This document shows, piece by piece, positions 1-7,551 of a stretch of DNA of 39,390 nt; within the stretch, counting starts at the first letter, position 1; each line of letters opens with the position of its first letter. A program made the position numbers and the translations under genes. Origin of the DNA: a virus. The notes beneath the pieces were generated by a model. That model was given only the letters and a program-made list of their open reading frames with translations, was not told where the DNA came from and did not search any database. Where the stretch lies: the IMG/VR virus record IMGVR_UViG_3300009412_000010, positions 1-39,390 of that record; one strand, given 5' to 3'.

Positions 1-20
1 ACTGACCACACCCCCCAAAA

Positions 21-356
21 TTATGACGTTAAAGTCATAAAGCCCTTCGCGAGATCGTAGCGAATATCGCGAGCATCCACCCTACGGGAAGCCAGCGCAT
101 CTCTCACGGTTAGCCCATCCATGTCTTCATGCCGCTCTTGGTTATGGGTTGCTCGAGCTATTTTATCTGCATTATTCTTTAAAATAGCGTCAAGATCCAA
201 ACCCCGAGCACTTACGACTTTCTCGGCTGCTTCTTTAGCAATTTTTGCCAAAGGGCGTTTAGCCGAAGGAGCCTGTTTTGCGGATTCCTTTTTGCTAACA
301 GTGCTCTTAGCCTTTTTAGAGGAGCCTATACTCCTCACTTTATTTGCTTTTGCCAT
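21..356 (-). CDS. Lys/Ala-rich small protein of unknown function
   Basis: A 111-residue protein that I do not recognise. The first 50 residues are rich in Lys, Ala and Ser, like a disordered nucleic-acid-binding tail. The C-terminal half is better ordered and ends in DIRYDLAKGF, which resembles the end of the protein at 3224-3772 (DIKYDIRQGY), so the two may share a small C-terminal module. The ATG has a good Shine-Dalgarno (AAGGAGAAAAGGT) upstream. It is the last gene of the early block inside the window; the 20 bases beyond it hold nothing I can name. DNA or RNA binding is a guess from charge only. Confidence 0.7.
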   Translation of the reverse strand: MAKANKVRSIGSSKKAKSTVSKKESAKQAPSAKRPLAKIAKEAAEKVVSARGLDLDAILKNNADKIARATHNQERHEDMDGLTVRDALASRRVDARDIRYDLAKGFMTLTS

Positions 357-431
357 ACCTTTTCTCCTTTCTTATCTTCGATAATTACTTAACCGTACCA
401 GTTAATAATAACGTGCGGGTAAAGTAAAGTA

Positions 432-464
432 AATAATTGATCCAATTATTCTAGGTAATCCTAG
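432..464 (-). terminator. Paired small hairpins after the DUF1281-like gene (weak terminator candidate)
   Basis: Two adjacent inverted repeats follow the stop codon of the upstream gene. CTAGG-TAAT-CCTAG (451-464) overlaps the stop, then AATAATTG-ATC-CAATTATT (432-450) has an 8-bp stem and a 3-base loop. On the transcribed strand the second hairpin runs into a T-rich stretch (TTATTTACTTTACTTTA), so factor-independent termination or RNA 3'-end protection is plausible. The stems are A+T-rich and therefore weak. Confidence 0.35.
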
Positions 465-1084
465 TGAATTATAGGGGGATCCTCGGTCTCCTCATAGTTG
501 TCTAAACTTAGCTCACCACTAAAGTTATCTGCTTCTTCGTGAAAGCGCCACCGCATTTCTAACTCACGATGAAACCCAGGACCAGATAAATGACCCATCA
601 ACGCACGAATGATAGGTCTAGGCTCTGACCAAGCGGTCTTGAGGTTATAGGTAAGTTGCTTACCGTTTTTTATAGTAGTGGGGCCGGGGAGAGGTCCAAT
701 TTTATACTCTACATCATAAGCATTCCATTTAGTCCCCCAATGAGCACAACACCACTCATACCAGCTGGCCGTACCGTGTTCTCTTTCTAAACGTAGGATA
801 GTGAAAGAGTCAGTCTTATTCTTCATCAGCCACTCCCGACCAGGGAATGAAAGAATATGGTTCTCGGCTCCGTTTAATTCTTTACCCCACTTTTCAAGAG
901 AGTAGTAGCAACGCTCTCCTTCTATTTCCACGTACTGTAAATCCTCTAATGGTTGGGGCATGGGTACTAACTTATTGAAATCAAACATAGTATTTGTATT
1001 TTCGTTACGAAGAAAATCTAGAATATTTTCCACATCGTCTAACGAAGATTCAATAATTATTTGATTAAAACAGTGATTTGGCAT
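461..1084 (-). CDS. DUF1281 (YubB/Api92-like) family protein
   Basis: A 207-residue protein opening with MPNHCFNQIIIES, the start typical of DUF1281/YubB proteins, which have a ferredoxin-like fold and are common on plasmids and phages. Other family-like features are the Trp-rich middle (WYEWCCAHWGTKWNAYD) and the YNLKTAWSEPRPIIRAL segment. The molecular function of the family is unknown to me. The start is supported by AGGAG a few bases upstream (TTTAGGAGAAAACT-ATG). It is separated from neighbours by short gaps, so it may be its own transcription unit among small early accessory genes. Confidence 0.75.
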   Translation of the reverse strand: MPNHCFNQIIIESSLDDVENILDFLRNENTNTMFDFNKLVPMPQPLEDLQYVEIEGERCYYSLEKWGKELNGAENHILSFPGREWLMKNKTDSFTILRLEREHGTASWYEWCCAHWGTKWNAYDVEYKIGPLPGPTTIKNGKQLTYNLKTAWSEPRPIIRALMGHLSGPGFHRELEMRWRFHEEADNFSGELSLDNYEETEDPPIIH

Positions 1085-1166
1085 AGTTTTCTCCTAAACC
1101 TTATTTACTAGGGGCTTAACTTTACCTTTGATGGTTTTCAATCGCTAGGACTCTTGCGGTTCTTCT

Positions 1167-1388
1167 TTACTCCTCAATCAAAACATCCTCTAATATTCCT
1201 TGTTTATTCAGCCTGATTGTATGAGCCAACTTAGGTTCGTATATATCGTCAAATACTTTTCTGGCTTCTTCTTTGGAGTAGGGTTCTTCTCCGAATGCTT
1301 GTTTTTCTTTGGAATTTAACTCATACCATACAAGAAAATTTATTTTGTAGGTGTGGTTATTATTGTATTTGAATTCAATGTTCTTCAT
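1167..1388 (-). CDS. Small hypothetical protein
   Basis: A 73-residue charged protein (MKNIEFKYNNNHTYKINFLVWYELN...) that I do not recognise. It has no signal peptide, membrane segment or cysteine. Its ATG lies inside the end of the upstream terminase-like gene (14-base overlap), which implies translational coupling. The mixed charge and conserved-looking FLVWYELNSKEKQAFGEEP segment suggest a small folded cytoplasmic protein. Confidence 0.6.
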   Translation of the reverse strand: MKNIEFKYNNNHTYKINFLVWYELNSKEKQAFGEEPYSKEEARKVFDDIYEPKLAHTIRLNKQGILEDVLIEE

Positions 1389-1842
1389 ATTCTCCCTCTA
1401 TAATTTTTCCTGCAGGTAGGATACCTCCTGTTTCGTAGTAAAGTTCCTTCATCCTTGTGAGAACTTCATCCTTGGACATAGTGTCAACACGGTTCACGGT
1501 CAATTCACTACGATTCACATAGAGTCCTGCAGCTTTTCCACGTGCAACTTCTGCACTTACCGCCGCCGACCAAGCCCCATTACGCACAGCCCCATCTCGT
1601 ATGTCTTTTAGGTCTACTAGATGAGTGCCTAGAGTGAGGTTTACTTTATCGGCGGCACGAGTTTGTAATTCTTGAATACGATTCTGTACGTTTGGGTTAG
1701 TTTTGCCAGTGAGAACGGTTCCAGCACGCGCAGCATTTTTCTTACTGTACCCGGCAGCTTTTGCTGCATCTACTTTTCTCATACCTTTGGCTACATTCTG
1801 AGCAAACTTTTCTTGCTTGGGGGTGAGTTTTTTCTTACTCAC
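1375..1842 (-). CDS. Terminase small subunit-like protein
   Basis: A 155-residue protein whose N-terminus (KKKLTPKQEKFAQNVAKG, then DAAKAAGYSKKNAA) matches the HTH opening of the Terminase_2 small-subunit family, which recognises phage DNA and hands it to the large terminase. I start it at a GTG preceded by GGAGGAAGGC; a longer reading from TTG at 1854 adds four residues without its own ribosome site. The GTG overlaps the upstream stop by 4 bases (GTGA). The middle (LKDIRDGAVRNGAWSAAVSAE) is typical of the helical region of these proteins. No large terminase lies beside it, which is unusual; a DNA-binding regulator of similar fold is the alternative. Confidence 0.65.
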   Translation of the reverse strand: MSKKKLTPKQEKFAQNVAKGMRKVDAAKAAGYSKKNAARAGTVLTGKTNPNVQNRIQELQTRAADKVNLTLGTHLVDLKDIRDGAVRNGAWSAAVSAEVARGKAAGLYVNRSELTVNRVDTMSKDEVLTRMKELYYETGGILPAGKIIEGEYEEH

Positions 1843-2084
1843 GCCTTCCTCCAAACTCGAAGTTTCCAGTCTCCGTTTTCTTCTATTATCTTACGAGTGA
1901 CAAATTTCTTGTTATTCCTTTTAGCGTAGTTACTAACCGCAACTCTTATACGCTGTATACCTGTAGAGTCCCATTCTTCTACAGTAAAACACTGACCAAC
2001 TTCCATTAAATGTAAGTTGTATTTATTATTGCGAGGAACAGAAGGGGGAATAGGATACCCTTCTTCAATTGAAGATACTTTCAT
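1839..2084 (-). CDS. Small phage protein, DUF7303-like (paralogue of 2102-2350)
   Basis: An 81-residue protein with the pattern GYPIPPSVPR....LMEVGQCFTVEEWD......VAVSNYAKRNNKKFVTRKI.....LRVWRKA. The pattern (IPIP motif, then MEVGDS/MEVGQC, then an Arg/Lys helix, then RVW at the end) recurs in many phage genomes and in the neighbouring gene 2102-2350, so the two look like diverged duplicates. The compact alpha/beta design with a basic helix suggests nucleic acid binding, but the function is unknown. AGGAG lies upstream of the ATG. Confidence 0.65.
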   Translation of the reverse strand: MKVSSIEEGYPIPPSVPRNNKYNLHLMEVGQCFTVEEWDSTGIQRIRVAVSNYAKRNNKKFVTRKIIEENGDWKLRVWRKA

Positions 2085-2101
2085 TACTTTAACTCCTGGA
2101 T

Positions 2102-2350
2102 TTAAACATTCTCATCAGAAACCCACACTCTAATACCCCCTTCTCCTTGGCGACCTTCTTGTCTTTGAAGGGACTTTTTCCCGAGGTGACGCGTAATACA
2201 ATTACGCAAAGCTGCGGCGTCATGTTTATTAGCCGTCAAAACAGAATCCCCCACCTCCATAGAGAGGACCACCTCTGCAAACTTTGACCAAAACGCTCTT
2301 TTTCCTTTCTTGGGTATGGGGATATGTTTGTCCACTTTTAATTGAGCCAT
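2102..2350 (-). CDS. Small phage protein, DUF7303-like (paralogue of 1839-2084)
   Basis: An 82-residue protein with the same plan as its downstream neighbour: HIPIPKKGKR, then LSMEVGDSVLT, then a basic helix (ALRNCITRHLGKKSLQRQ), then GIRVWVSDENV. Function unknown. The ATG has TGGAG upstream. The gene follows an 82-base gap containing a hairpin and a TATAAT sequence, so it may open a short transcription unit that continues through the paralogue and the terminase-like gene. Confidence 0.65.
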   Translation of the reverse strand: MAQLKVDKHIPIPKKGKRAFWSKFAEVVLSMEVGDSVLTANKHDAAALRNCITRHLGKKSLQRQEGRQGEGGIRVWVSDENV

Positions 2351-2391
2351 TTTTTTCTCCAGCTATTACTTTATTTAGGTATAGCTAGGGT

Positions 2392-2417
2392 ATTATACCT
2401 TTACCTTAGAGTAAAGG
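2392..2417 (-). promoter_or_regulatory. Hairpin and TATAAT box ahead of the 2102-2350 gene
   Basis: CCTTTAC-CTTAGA-GTAAAGG (2398-2417) is a 7-bp inverted repeat with a 6-base loop. On the transcribed strand it is followed directly by TATAAT (2392-2397). This could be the 3' hairpin of the oxygenase transcript, a promoter -10 box with an overlapping operator, or both. No consensus -35 is visible at the normal spacing. Confidence 0.3.
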
Positions 2418-2432
2418 AAGATGGTTATTTTG

Positions 2433-3146
2433 TTAATTTTCAGCTGATCCTCCATACAACCAAAATACTAACAAGTATCGGTCTTTATTTCCCTTCACCG
2501 GTAGGCCACGGTGCATGTGCGTAAAGCTCGGGAAAAATAAAGCATGACCATTCGGTAGCGGTTCCACAATCGTACGACCATGAAACTCAGTTCCTCCACC
2601 TTCGTAACTACCTGTATTTAAAGGAACAACCATACTTATATCTGCGGTTTGGTCGTGGTGCCAGGCACCTTGTTTCTTATCCCTTATGTTATAGTTCGCA
2701 ATTTGTATAGTGCTAGCAGCATGAGAATATCTTTGCCACACGGACATAAAGATAGGGTTCATGACATTAAGAACTACCCCAAGCATTGAGTTGAATAGTT
2801 CGGGGCATTTTTCGTGCAATATTATTTCAGGTATCTGTCTTAACTGATCTTCGTTTTCGTTGGGATTGAAACCAAAGTGAGCCTTCATGTTTTCTATTTC
2901 ATCTAACATAGTAGTGCAAAACTCATCAGTAAATAAAGGGACAGAATATATATCATGACCGTGGTTAGTGACATAGTCCTGAAGGTGATTCTTTATGTCT
3001 GCTTGACCCATACTTACCTGAAATTCTTGTAGACTCTCCATAGCATCTTTCGTAAATTCTAGAGTCATTTTATTTAGCATCCACTCCGCTTTTATAGTTA
3101 ATAGAAAGTTTTTAACTAGATAGGGTGGCGTTGGAGGAGTTTCCAT
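2433..3146 (-). CDS. 2OG-Fe(II) oxygenase (prolyl/lysyl hydroxylase-like)
   Basis: A 237-residue protein whose C-terminal 80 residues form a 2-oxoglutarate/Fe(II) dioxygenase core. The metal ligands are H163-H164-D165 (AWHHDQTAD) and H212 (THMHRGLPV), and the 2OG-binding basic residue is near R223 (DRYLLVFWL). GGTEFHG and LPNGHALFFPS are the usual strands between them. The domain class hydroxylates proteins, and some relatives act on nucleic acid bases; the substrate here is unknown. The start is uncertain: ATG codons at 3080 or 3068 are also possible, and a GGAG lies just before 3080. It is one of three 2OG oxygenases in the window. Confidence 0.8.
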   Translation of the reverse strand: METPPTPPYLVKNFLLTIKAEWMLNKMTLEFTKDAMESLQEFQVSMGQADIKNHLQDYVTNHGHDIYSVPLFTDEFCTTMLDEIENMKAHFGFNPNENEDQLRQIPEIILHEKCPELFNSMLGVVLNVMNPIFMSVWQRYSHAASTIQIANYNIRDKKQGAWHHDQTADISMVVPLNTGSYEGGGTEFHGRTIVEPLPNGHALFFPSFTHMHRGLPVKGNKDRYLLVFWLYGGSAEN

Positions 3147-3214
3147 TTAAGGTCCACTAATTTTTCTTAGTAACTTGATACTAGGCTACCGGGTTATAAG
3201 AAGTATGCTAAGAA

Positions 3215-3230
3215 GGGCTGTAATTAGCCC
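3215..3230 (-). terminator. Short hairpin at the end of the 3224-3772 gene
   Basis: GGGCT-GTAATT-AGCCC is a 5-bp G+C stem that overlaps the stop codon of the 3224-3772 gene. On the transcribed strand it is followed by TTCTT. This is a weak intrinsic terminator candidate; the stem is short. Confidence 0.3.
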
Positions 3231-3772
3231 ACAATTTTAGCATACCCTTGACGTATATCGTATTTAATATCTGCCATTGAAATCTGGGGGTCTTGGCAGA
3301 TTGTAGAGACTGATAGATTTCCAGTGTAGAATTTTCGCAATCTATTAAGATTCTTTTTCGATCTAGGTTGCTTTCCTGTGTAGCCTATCTTTTCAGTTCC
3401 ATTGAGATGCATTTTATTTCGTGGCTTGGATACTTTTTGTGGCTTGGATACTTTTACAGAAGGTTCACCAAGGCTATATGAAGAATAATCCTTACGAGTA
3501 GGTTTTACTGCCTTTTTTCTAAAGTACTCCCAAAAAATCGATCTAGCTTCTTCTTTGGTTTTAAATTCTTTTGTTTTACCTGTATGTAACTTCCAAATTT
3601 CCGTAGCCTTTTTAAGAGAAAGCCAATGAGGACAGGCATACTCTTTTGGATTTCCCATGTGGGCAGACCCGCCCTTTAGATCCTTAATTTCAAATTCTGA
3701 AGTAATTACTATTCTTCTCCAGTCTATGCCGTCAGGAGTATTGTTCACAAAAGTAATAAACTCGTAACTCAT
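3224..3772 (-). CDS. Basic hypothetical protein with HTH-like C terminus
   Basis: A 182-residue protein that I do not recognise. Residues 1-90 look folded (DWRRIVITSEFEIKDLKGG; later FKTKEEARSIFWEYFRKK). Residues 90-145 are a Lys/Pro-rich linker. The end (NLSVSTICQDPQISMADIKYDIRQGYAK) looks like a small helical module resembling the end of the 21-356 protein. AAGGAG upstream supports the ATG. The arrangement suggests a nucleic-acid-binding protein, but this is inference from composition. Confidence 0.65.
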   Translation of the reverse strand: MSYEFITFVNNTPDGIDWRRIVITSEFEIKDLKGGSAHMGNPKEYACPHWLSLKKATEIWKLHTGKTKEFKTKEEARSIFWEYFRKKAVKPTRKDYSSYSLGEPSVKVSKPQKVSKPRNKMHLNGTEKIGYTGKQPRSKKNLNRLRKFYTGNLSVSTICQDPQISMADIKYDIRQGYAKIVG

Positions 3773-3797
3773 TCTTTTTTCTCCTTTATTTAGGTTC

Positions 3798-3834
3798 GGT
3801 CAGTTAGAGCGGTGGTTGCGCACTCTAACTGACC
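3798..3834 (-). other. 12-bp perfect inverted repeat between DUF932 and the next gene
   Basis: GGTCAGTTAGAG (3798-3809) and CTCTAACTGACC (3823-3834) are perfect inverted repeats around a 13-base G+C-rich loop. It is the longest perfect stem in the early block and sits in the 77-base gap after the DUF932 stop. No T-run follows on either strand, so it is not a classic terminator; RNA processing, 3'-end protection or a dyad operator are possible. Confidence 0.5.
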
Positions 3835-3849
3835 TACTACTAATCTATT

Positions 3850-4878
3850 TTATGCTGCTTTTGCGTATTCAATAGCTTGAGTCATTGCCTTTTTCTTAAG
3901 TGAAGCACGACCCCCGAACCACGCATTGTGTAACGATGCGTCCCGGTCATGACCCCACTTATGATCAACCACAAAGGTAACAGCATTCATAGCTCCCCAC
4001 CACGTACCTTTAGACGATTTAAGGTTCGCTCCGGGTTGCTCTTCTACCGCTTGATGGACCATACTAGGTATACGCTTAAACTCATCTACCATTGACTGAC
4101 GAGTGGCTATCATTCGCGTATCGCTCATCTTTTCTATTTCTTCCTGCGCTACTAATAGTTCAGGTTGAAATAGGTCAGCTATATAAGTGACGACAGAAGT
4201 TTTGTCAAACTTCTTCGAGCTCAAAAACTCAGCGGCTTCTTTAAACTCGCTCATTCTATCACTAGCCAACCCGAGAGCTTCTTCAGCAGCCATATATACC
4301 TCAGTATCTAGCGCCCGTACATGCGGCATTCTAAATCCACCAGATGACTTATTAGACAGAGCCATAGTCAAGGTATTGTTACAAACCACACGAATAGGCG
4401 TAAACCTAATCTCGTTGGACTTACCCCACATATGCGATATACTCACTAATAAATAACCGAGGACTCGGTCATCTCCAGGGAGTGTAAAATCCTCACTGAT
4501 GTTGGCTAGTCCCCAGACCTGTTCTCCACCTTTTAAGGATCCCGCAGTCTCCATTTTCATGTGTCCTGCTTCGGTAAACTTCTTAAAGAATCCAAAGGCG
4601 TCGGCGTTTTGGCTAGGTATAAACCTTGGGCCACATGGACCAAAGGTTTTGTTATCGCTGTCGCGGACTAATACAGAATACCCTTCTACACCTATGAGGT
4701 CATCAGAGTCATCTATGTCCGGTTCGGCGTGTGTAAATAAATGCCTTTTACTCACTGTCCAATCAAGTTCAGCAGCAACCAGCATTTCTTGTGGTGTAAG
4801 GTTATCTTTAACCTGTACACCCAACCCATGCCAAGGAACTTCCCCAGCATAAGCCATTGTTTCTACAGCATGTGCCAT
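3850..4878 (-). CDS. DUF932 family protein
   Basis: A 342-residue protein of the DUF932 (phage/plasmid-like TIGR03299) family. Recognisable features are the N-terminal PWHGLGVQV, the SVLVRDSDNKTFGPCGPRFIPSQN segment, and the central NEIRFTPIRVVCNNTLTMAL block with the conserved RVVC-N-T core. The biochemical role is not established. The family is common on plasmids and phages and is usually expressed early. The gene has a strong AAGGAG ribosome site and sits just downstream of the 15-base TATAATAAATAGGTA element (4903-4917), so it probably leads its own transcript. Confidence 0.85.
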   Translation of the reverse strand: MAHAVETMAYAGEVPWHGLGVQVKDNLTPQEMLVAAELDWTVSKRHLFTHAEPDIDDSDDLIGVEGYSVLVRDSDNKTFGPCGPRFIPSQNADAFGFFKKFTEAGHMKMETAGSLKGGEQVWGLANISEDFTLPGDDRVLGYLLVSISHMWGKSNEIRFTPIRVVCNNTLTMALSNKSSGGFRMPHVRALDTEVYMAAEEALGLASDRMSEFKEAAEFLSSKKFDKTSVVTYIADLFQPELLVAQEEIEKMSDTRMIATRQSMVDEFKRIPSMVHQAVEEQPGANLKSSKGTWWGAMNAVTFVVDHKWGHDRDASLHNAWFGGRASLKKKAMTQAIEYAKAA

Positions 4879-4902
4879 AGTTTTTCTCCTTTCTTTTATA
4901 AG

Positions 4903-4917
4903 TACCTATTTATTATA
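4903..4917 (-). promoter_or_regulatory. TATAATAAATAGGTA element ahead of DUF932
   Basis: This 15-base sequence on the minus strand is identical to one at 16835-16849. Both lie just upstream of a gene that starts a run. It begins with a perfect TATAAT -10 hexamer, but no sigma70 -35 hexamer is visible 16-18 bases upstream, so it may be an extended or phage-specific early promoter. Confidence 0.4.
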
Positions 4918-4949
4918 AGTAACTAACTATAACAACGTATAGGATAATC

Positions 4950-5375
4950 TTAAAGATTATAGGCAAGCACATGATGTAACCAATTATCTAGAGTCATAAC
5001 CATGGTTATAGTGTTATCTCCCTTACAATAACTCAAGTCTGTTCGGGTGTCGTTATAGTCTATAGCCCACAAAGGCATACAAACCCTGATTGGTTGGCGA
5101 TTATACTTCCATATTAAGACAGGAATCTTATTTGGGCCAGAAGATTCACACACTTGTTGCCACCAATCTTCCTTATACCAATTTCCTTTAGCATAGCGTT
5201 TACATTCTATGCTGTGATGGGGTATTTCTAAATCACCTAGATCTTTTTCTTGGTATTGCTCTAGGTTTCTTTTGACCTTGTAGTCAAAGTCAATTTCTTC
5301 AAAAAAATCATTGATGTGTTTTGCTACTTCTCTTTCAAACGCAGCCCCTTTACTTCTTGAATTAATTTTTCCCAT
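4950..5375 (-). CDS. PD-(D/E)XK endonuclease, Holliday-junction-resolvase-like
   Basis: A 141-residue protein with an Hjc/RusA-like nuclease layout: an N-terminal helix with SRSKGAAFEREVAKHI (catalytic Glu), a strand with DLGDLEIP, and HHSIECKRY giving the E-x-K triad member, followed by WWQQVCESSGPNKIPVLIWKYNR. This pattern fits small phage PD-(D/E)XK nucleases that cut branched or recombining DNA, and it lies next to DNA polymerase. It overlaps the upstream HTH gene by one base. Resolvase activity is inferred; a general structure-specific or DNA-end nuclease is the alternative. Confidence 0.7.
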   Translation of the reverse strand: MGKINSRSKGAAFEREVAKHINDFFEEIDFDYKVKRNLEQYQEKDLGDLEIPHHSIECKRYAKGNWYKEDWWQQVCESSGPNKIPVLIWKYNRQPIRVCMPLWAIDYNDTRTDLSYCKGDNTITMVMTLDNWLHHVLAYNL

Positions 5376-5668
5376 TATTTTGTTTTTATCAACCTTATGT
5401 TTTTAAGTTTTAGCCAATCCCTCATGAGGGCGTTTATCGTTTTAATGTCAGCCTCCCTATATTCTTTTTCATAGCTTTTACGTGTTTCATTGTAGGATTT
5501 TAGTCCTTTGTAATAGTCACCGTTTCCTAACTTACTGTATCTCACAATCTGCCAAACCCGCTGCTTAGAGATATTGTACTTTCTACCTACTTCTTCAAGT
5601 GTGGCATAGCTATTGGTGTATGTCATGTATATTTTAAAGTACACCTTTTTGAGCTCAGTGATTCTCAT
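5375..5668 (-). CDS. Helix-turn-helix protein, sigma region 4-like
   Basis: A 97-residue protein with a clear HTH at residues 22-44 (YATLEEVGRKYNISKQRVWQ, then IVR), of the type seen in sigma-70 region 4 and small phage regulators. The remainder is charged and helical. It overlaps the end of DNA polymerase by 14 bases, so it is coupled to replication genes. It could act as a transcription regulator that redirects host RNA polymerase, since no phage RNA polymerase is seen in the window; this is inference. Confidence 0.65.
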   Translation of the reverse strand: MRITELKKVYFKIYMTYTNSYATLEEVGRKYNISKQRVWQIVRYSKLGNGDYYKGLKSYNETRKSYEKEYREADIKTINALMRDWLKLKNIRLIKTK

Positions 5669-7547
5669 TAAAATACTCCATGTGCGATATAACTTTCCCC
5701 CAATTTGGACCTATTTCGGCGTCTACTTTATTGGGAACTTTTAGCTTTACGCAATCTCTCATTATTTCAATCACTTTTTCGCATTCTTTCTTGTCTTTAA
5801 TAGAGATATTCAATTCATCATGAACTTGTGTATGGGCATTCATGCCTTCACTATGTAGTTCTAGCATAGCTTTCTTAGTCATGTCTGCCGCTGAGCCTTG
5901 TATTAATCTATTCATTGCTTTATAGGTATAAGCTCGTTTTAGCCGACCGCCATATTCTTCCATGGCTCTTTCAAGAGGGTAGGGTATTTCTCTACGGTCG
6001 AACGGTTCGTATAAATTAAACCTACACTTACGACCTAAAATTGTTTTAACAAAACCTCTATTAGCCCCCAGACGAGAGGCAGAATCTCTTAGACCACGGA
6101 TAAAGGGAACTCTTTTATGATATTGTTCAAAAAGCAGTTCAGCCTCTTCTGTACTAATCCCTAGCTGCTGGGTAAGTTTTTCTTTACCCATACCGTAGCT
6201 AAGTCCTAGATTAATTGTCTTAGCTTCCTTACGACTGATATTGGCCATATCAGCTACGATTTGGTGGAAATCTGCGTCGTCATCTCTATACTCTATCGCG
6301 GCTTCTTCTGCGCCTTCTTGTTGTGTGAGTACGGCGTAGTGCACAGTTAGACGAGGCTCTTGCTGGGAATAATCAAAACAGCCCCAATGATGACCTTCTT
6401 CTGGTATAAAGAGACTTCTAATTAACCCACCAATTACCGGGTCTCGCGCTGGTACTTGTTGTAAGTTTGGGTTACTGCAACTAAATCTTCCAGTTACTGT
6501 GCCTCCGTTATCTGATCTTAAAGGATGCAATTCTCCATGTATTCTGCCGTCTACTAAATGTTCTAGTATCATTTTATCGACAAAGGTAGTACGAGCCTTG
6601 TTGAATTTTCTGGCTTTTGCTATAGCTAGAGGCAGTTTATGGTCATGGCTTTCTAACCAGTCTGCCACAAAACTAGGAGCCTTAGTCTTAGGGGTTCTTG
6701 GATAATCTAAACCGGCTCTATCAAAAACTTGTGACAAAGACTGTGCCGCCCAAAGATCTGGCTCAATGCCGTACCATCTTTTCACTTCTTTTAAGATTTT
6801 TCTTTCTTCTGCATGAAGTTTTTTCTTGACTTGTTGCGCCCTGTCCACGTCTATTAAAACTCCCTTGCTCCGCATTTTTATGAGTACAGGAATAAGAGAA
6901 TTTTCTAGATTATAAATGTCGGTTATATCTTCTTTTGAAATACCTTCCTTTAGAATTTGCCAAAGTCTATAAGTCAAATCAGCATCTTGTTCTGCATATG
7001 GTCCTACATACTCAGGAGATAATCTCCACATGTCGGCCTTGGGGTCTAGACCGTATAGGGTGGCTACTTCTTTGAGAAGAGTTTCATCTTTTTCTTCATT
7101 TAAATACTGTTTACCTAGACTATTGAGCGAGTAGCTGTATTCATTTTCATTGAGTAGTGGCGCGGCAATCATGGTGTCATGTATGTTACCGTTAATTTTA
7201 CACCCTTCATTTAATAGCCATCCGACATCGTACTGAGCGTTATGGAAAATTTTATCGTTAGGTGCGTCTAATTGTTTTTGGAGCCATCTAAAAACTACGC
7301 CCTTATCTAAATTAGCGCCATTATGGTGAGCGATAGGGTAATAGCCTTTCCAATCTTCGGTTGCTATAGCGACACCTATAATTTCCCCTCTGTCTTTAAA
7401 TGCCCAGCCTGGACCATGAGTCTTGAGCCAAGGATCCTTAGTCTCAAGGTCGATAGCGATTTCTTTTTGACCCGTCAGATCGGGGAAAGTGAAGGGGGCT
7501 TCCCAATTTTTTTCGGGGAGCATAAATTCAAAAACATCTTGAGACAT
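5655..7547 (-). CDS. polA: Family A DNA polymerase with 3'-5' exonuclease domain
   Basis: The phage replicative polymerase. The N-terminal half has the proofreading exonuclease motifs AIDLET (Exo I), HNAQYDVGWL (Exo II) and YAEQDADLTYRL (Exo III). The C-terminal half has polymerase motif A (CFDYSQQEPRL), motif B (RKEAKTINLGLSYGMG) and motif C (THTQVHDELN-like, read as AHTQVHDELN). There is no 5'-3' nuclease domain. In motif B the residue matching E. coli Pol I Phe762 is Leu. I start at an ATG after the upstream stop, giving 630 residues; a TTG at 7589 would add 14 residues and overlap the nuclease gene by 38 bases. It sits between a Cas4-like nuclease and an HTH gene in the replication operon. 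Confidence 0.95.
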   Translation of the reverse strand: MSQDVFEFMLPEKNWEAPFTFPDLTGQKEIAIDLETKDPWLKTHGPGWAFKDRGEIIGVAIATEDWKGYYPIAHHNGANLDKGVVFRWLQKQLDAPNDKIFHNAQYDVGWLLNEGCKINGNIHDTMIAAPLLNENEYSYSLNSLGKQYLNEEKDETLLKEVATLYGLDPKADMWRLSPEYVGPYAEQDADLTYRLWQILKEGISKEDITDIYNLENSLIPVLIKMRSKGVLIDVDRAQQVKKKLHAEERKILKEVKRWYGIEPDLWAAQSLSQVFDRAGLDYPRTPKTKAPSFVADWLESHDHKLPLAIAKARKFNKARTTFVDKMILEHLVDGRIHGELHPLRSDNGGTVTGRFSCSNPNLQQVPARDPVIGGLIRSLFIPEEGHHWGCFDYSQQEPRLTVHYAVLTQQEGAEEAAIEYRDDDADFHQIVADMANISRKEAKTINLGLSYGMGKEKLTQQLGISTEEAELLFEQYHKRVPFIRGLRDSASRLGANRGFVKTILGRKCRFNLYEPFDRREIPYPLERAMEEYGGRLKRAYTYKAMNRLIQGSAADMTKKAMLELHSEGMNAHTQVHDELNISIKDKKECEKVIEIMRDCVKLKVPNKVDAEIGPNWGKVISHMEYFNENH

Positions 7548-7551
7548 TTCT

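Noticed and set aside
2342-2524. Plus-strand open frame over the 2OG oxygenase end and gap
   Set aside because: It has a hydrophobic, non-conserved sequence and covers the ribosome site of a good minus-strand gene.
4499-4852. Plus-strand open frame opposite DUF932
   Set aside because: The opposing frame encodes a clear family protein; this one is a compositional shadow.
5655-7547. Calling the phage temperate from the Leu762 polymerase
   Set aside because: The link is statistical, and no integrase, repressor or attachment site is seen in the window.
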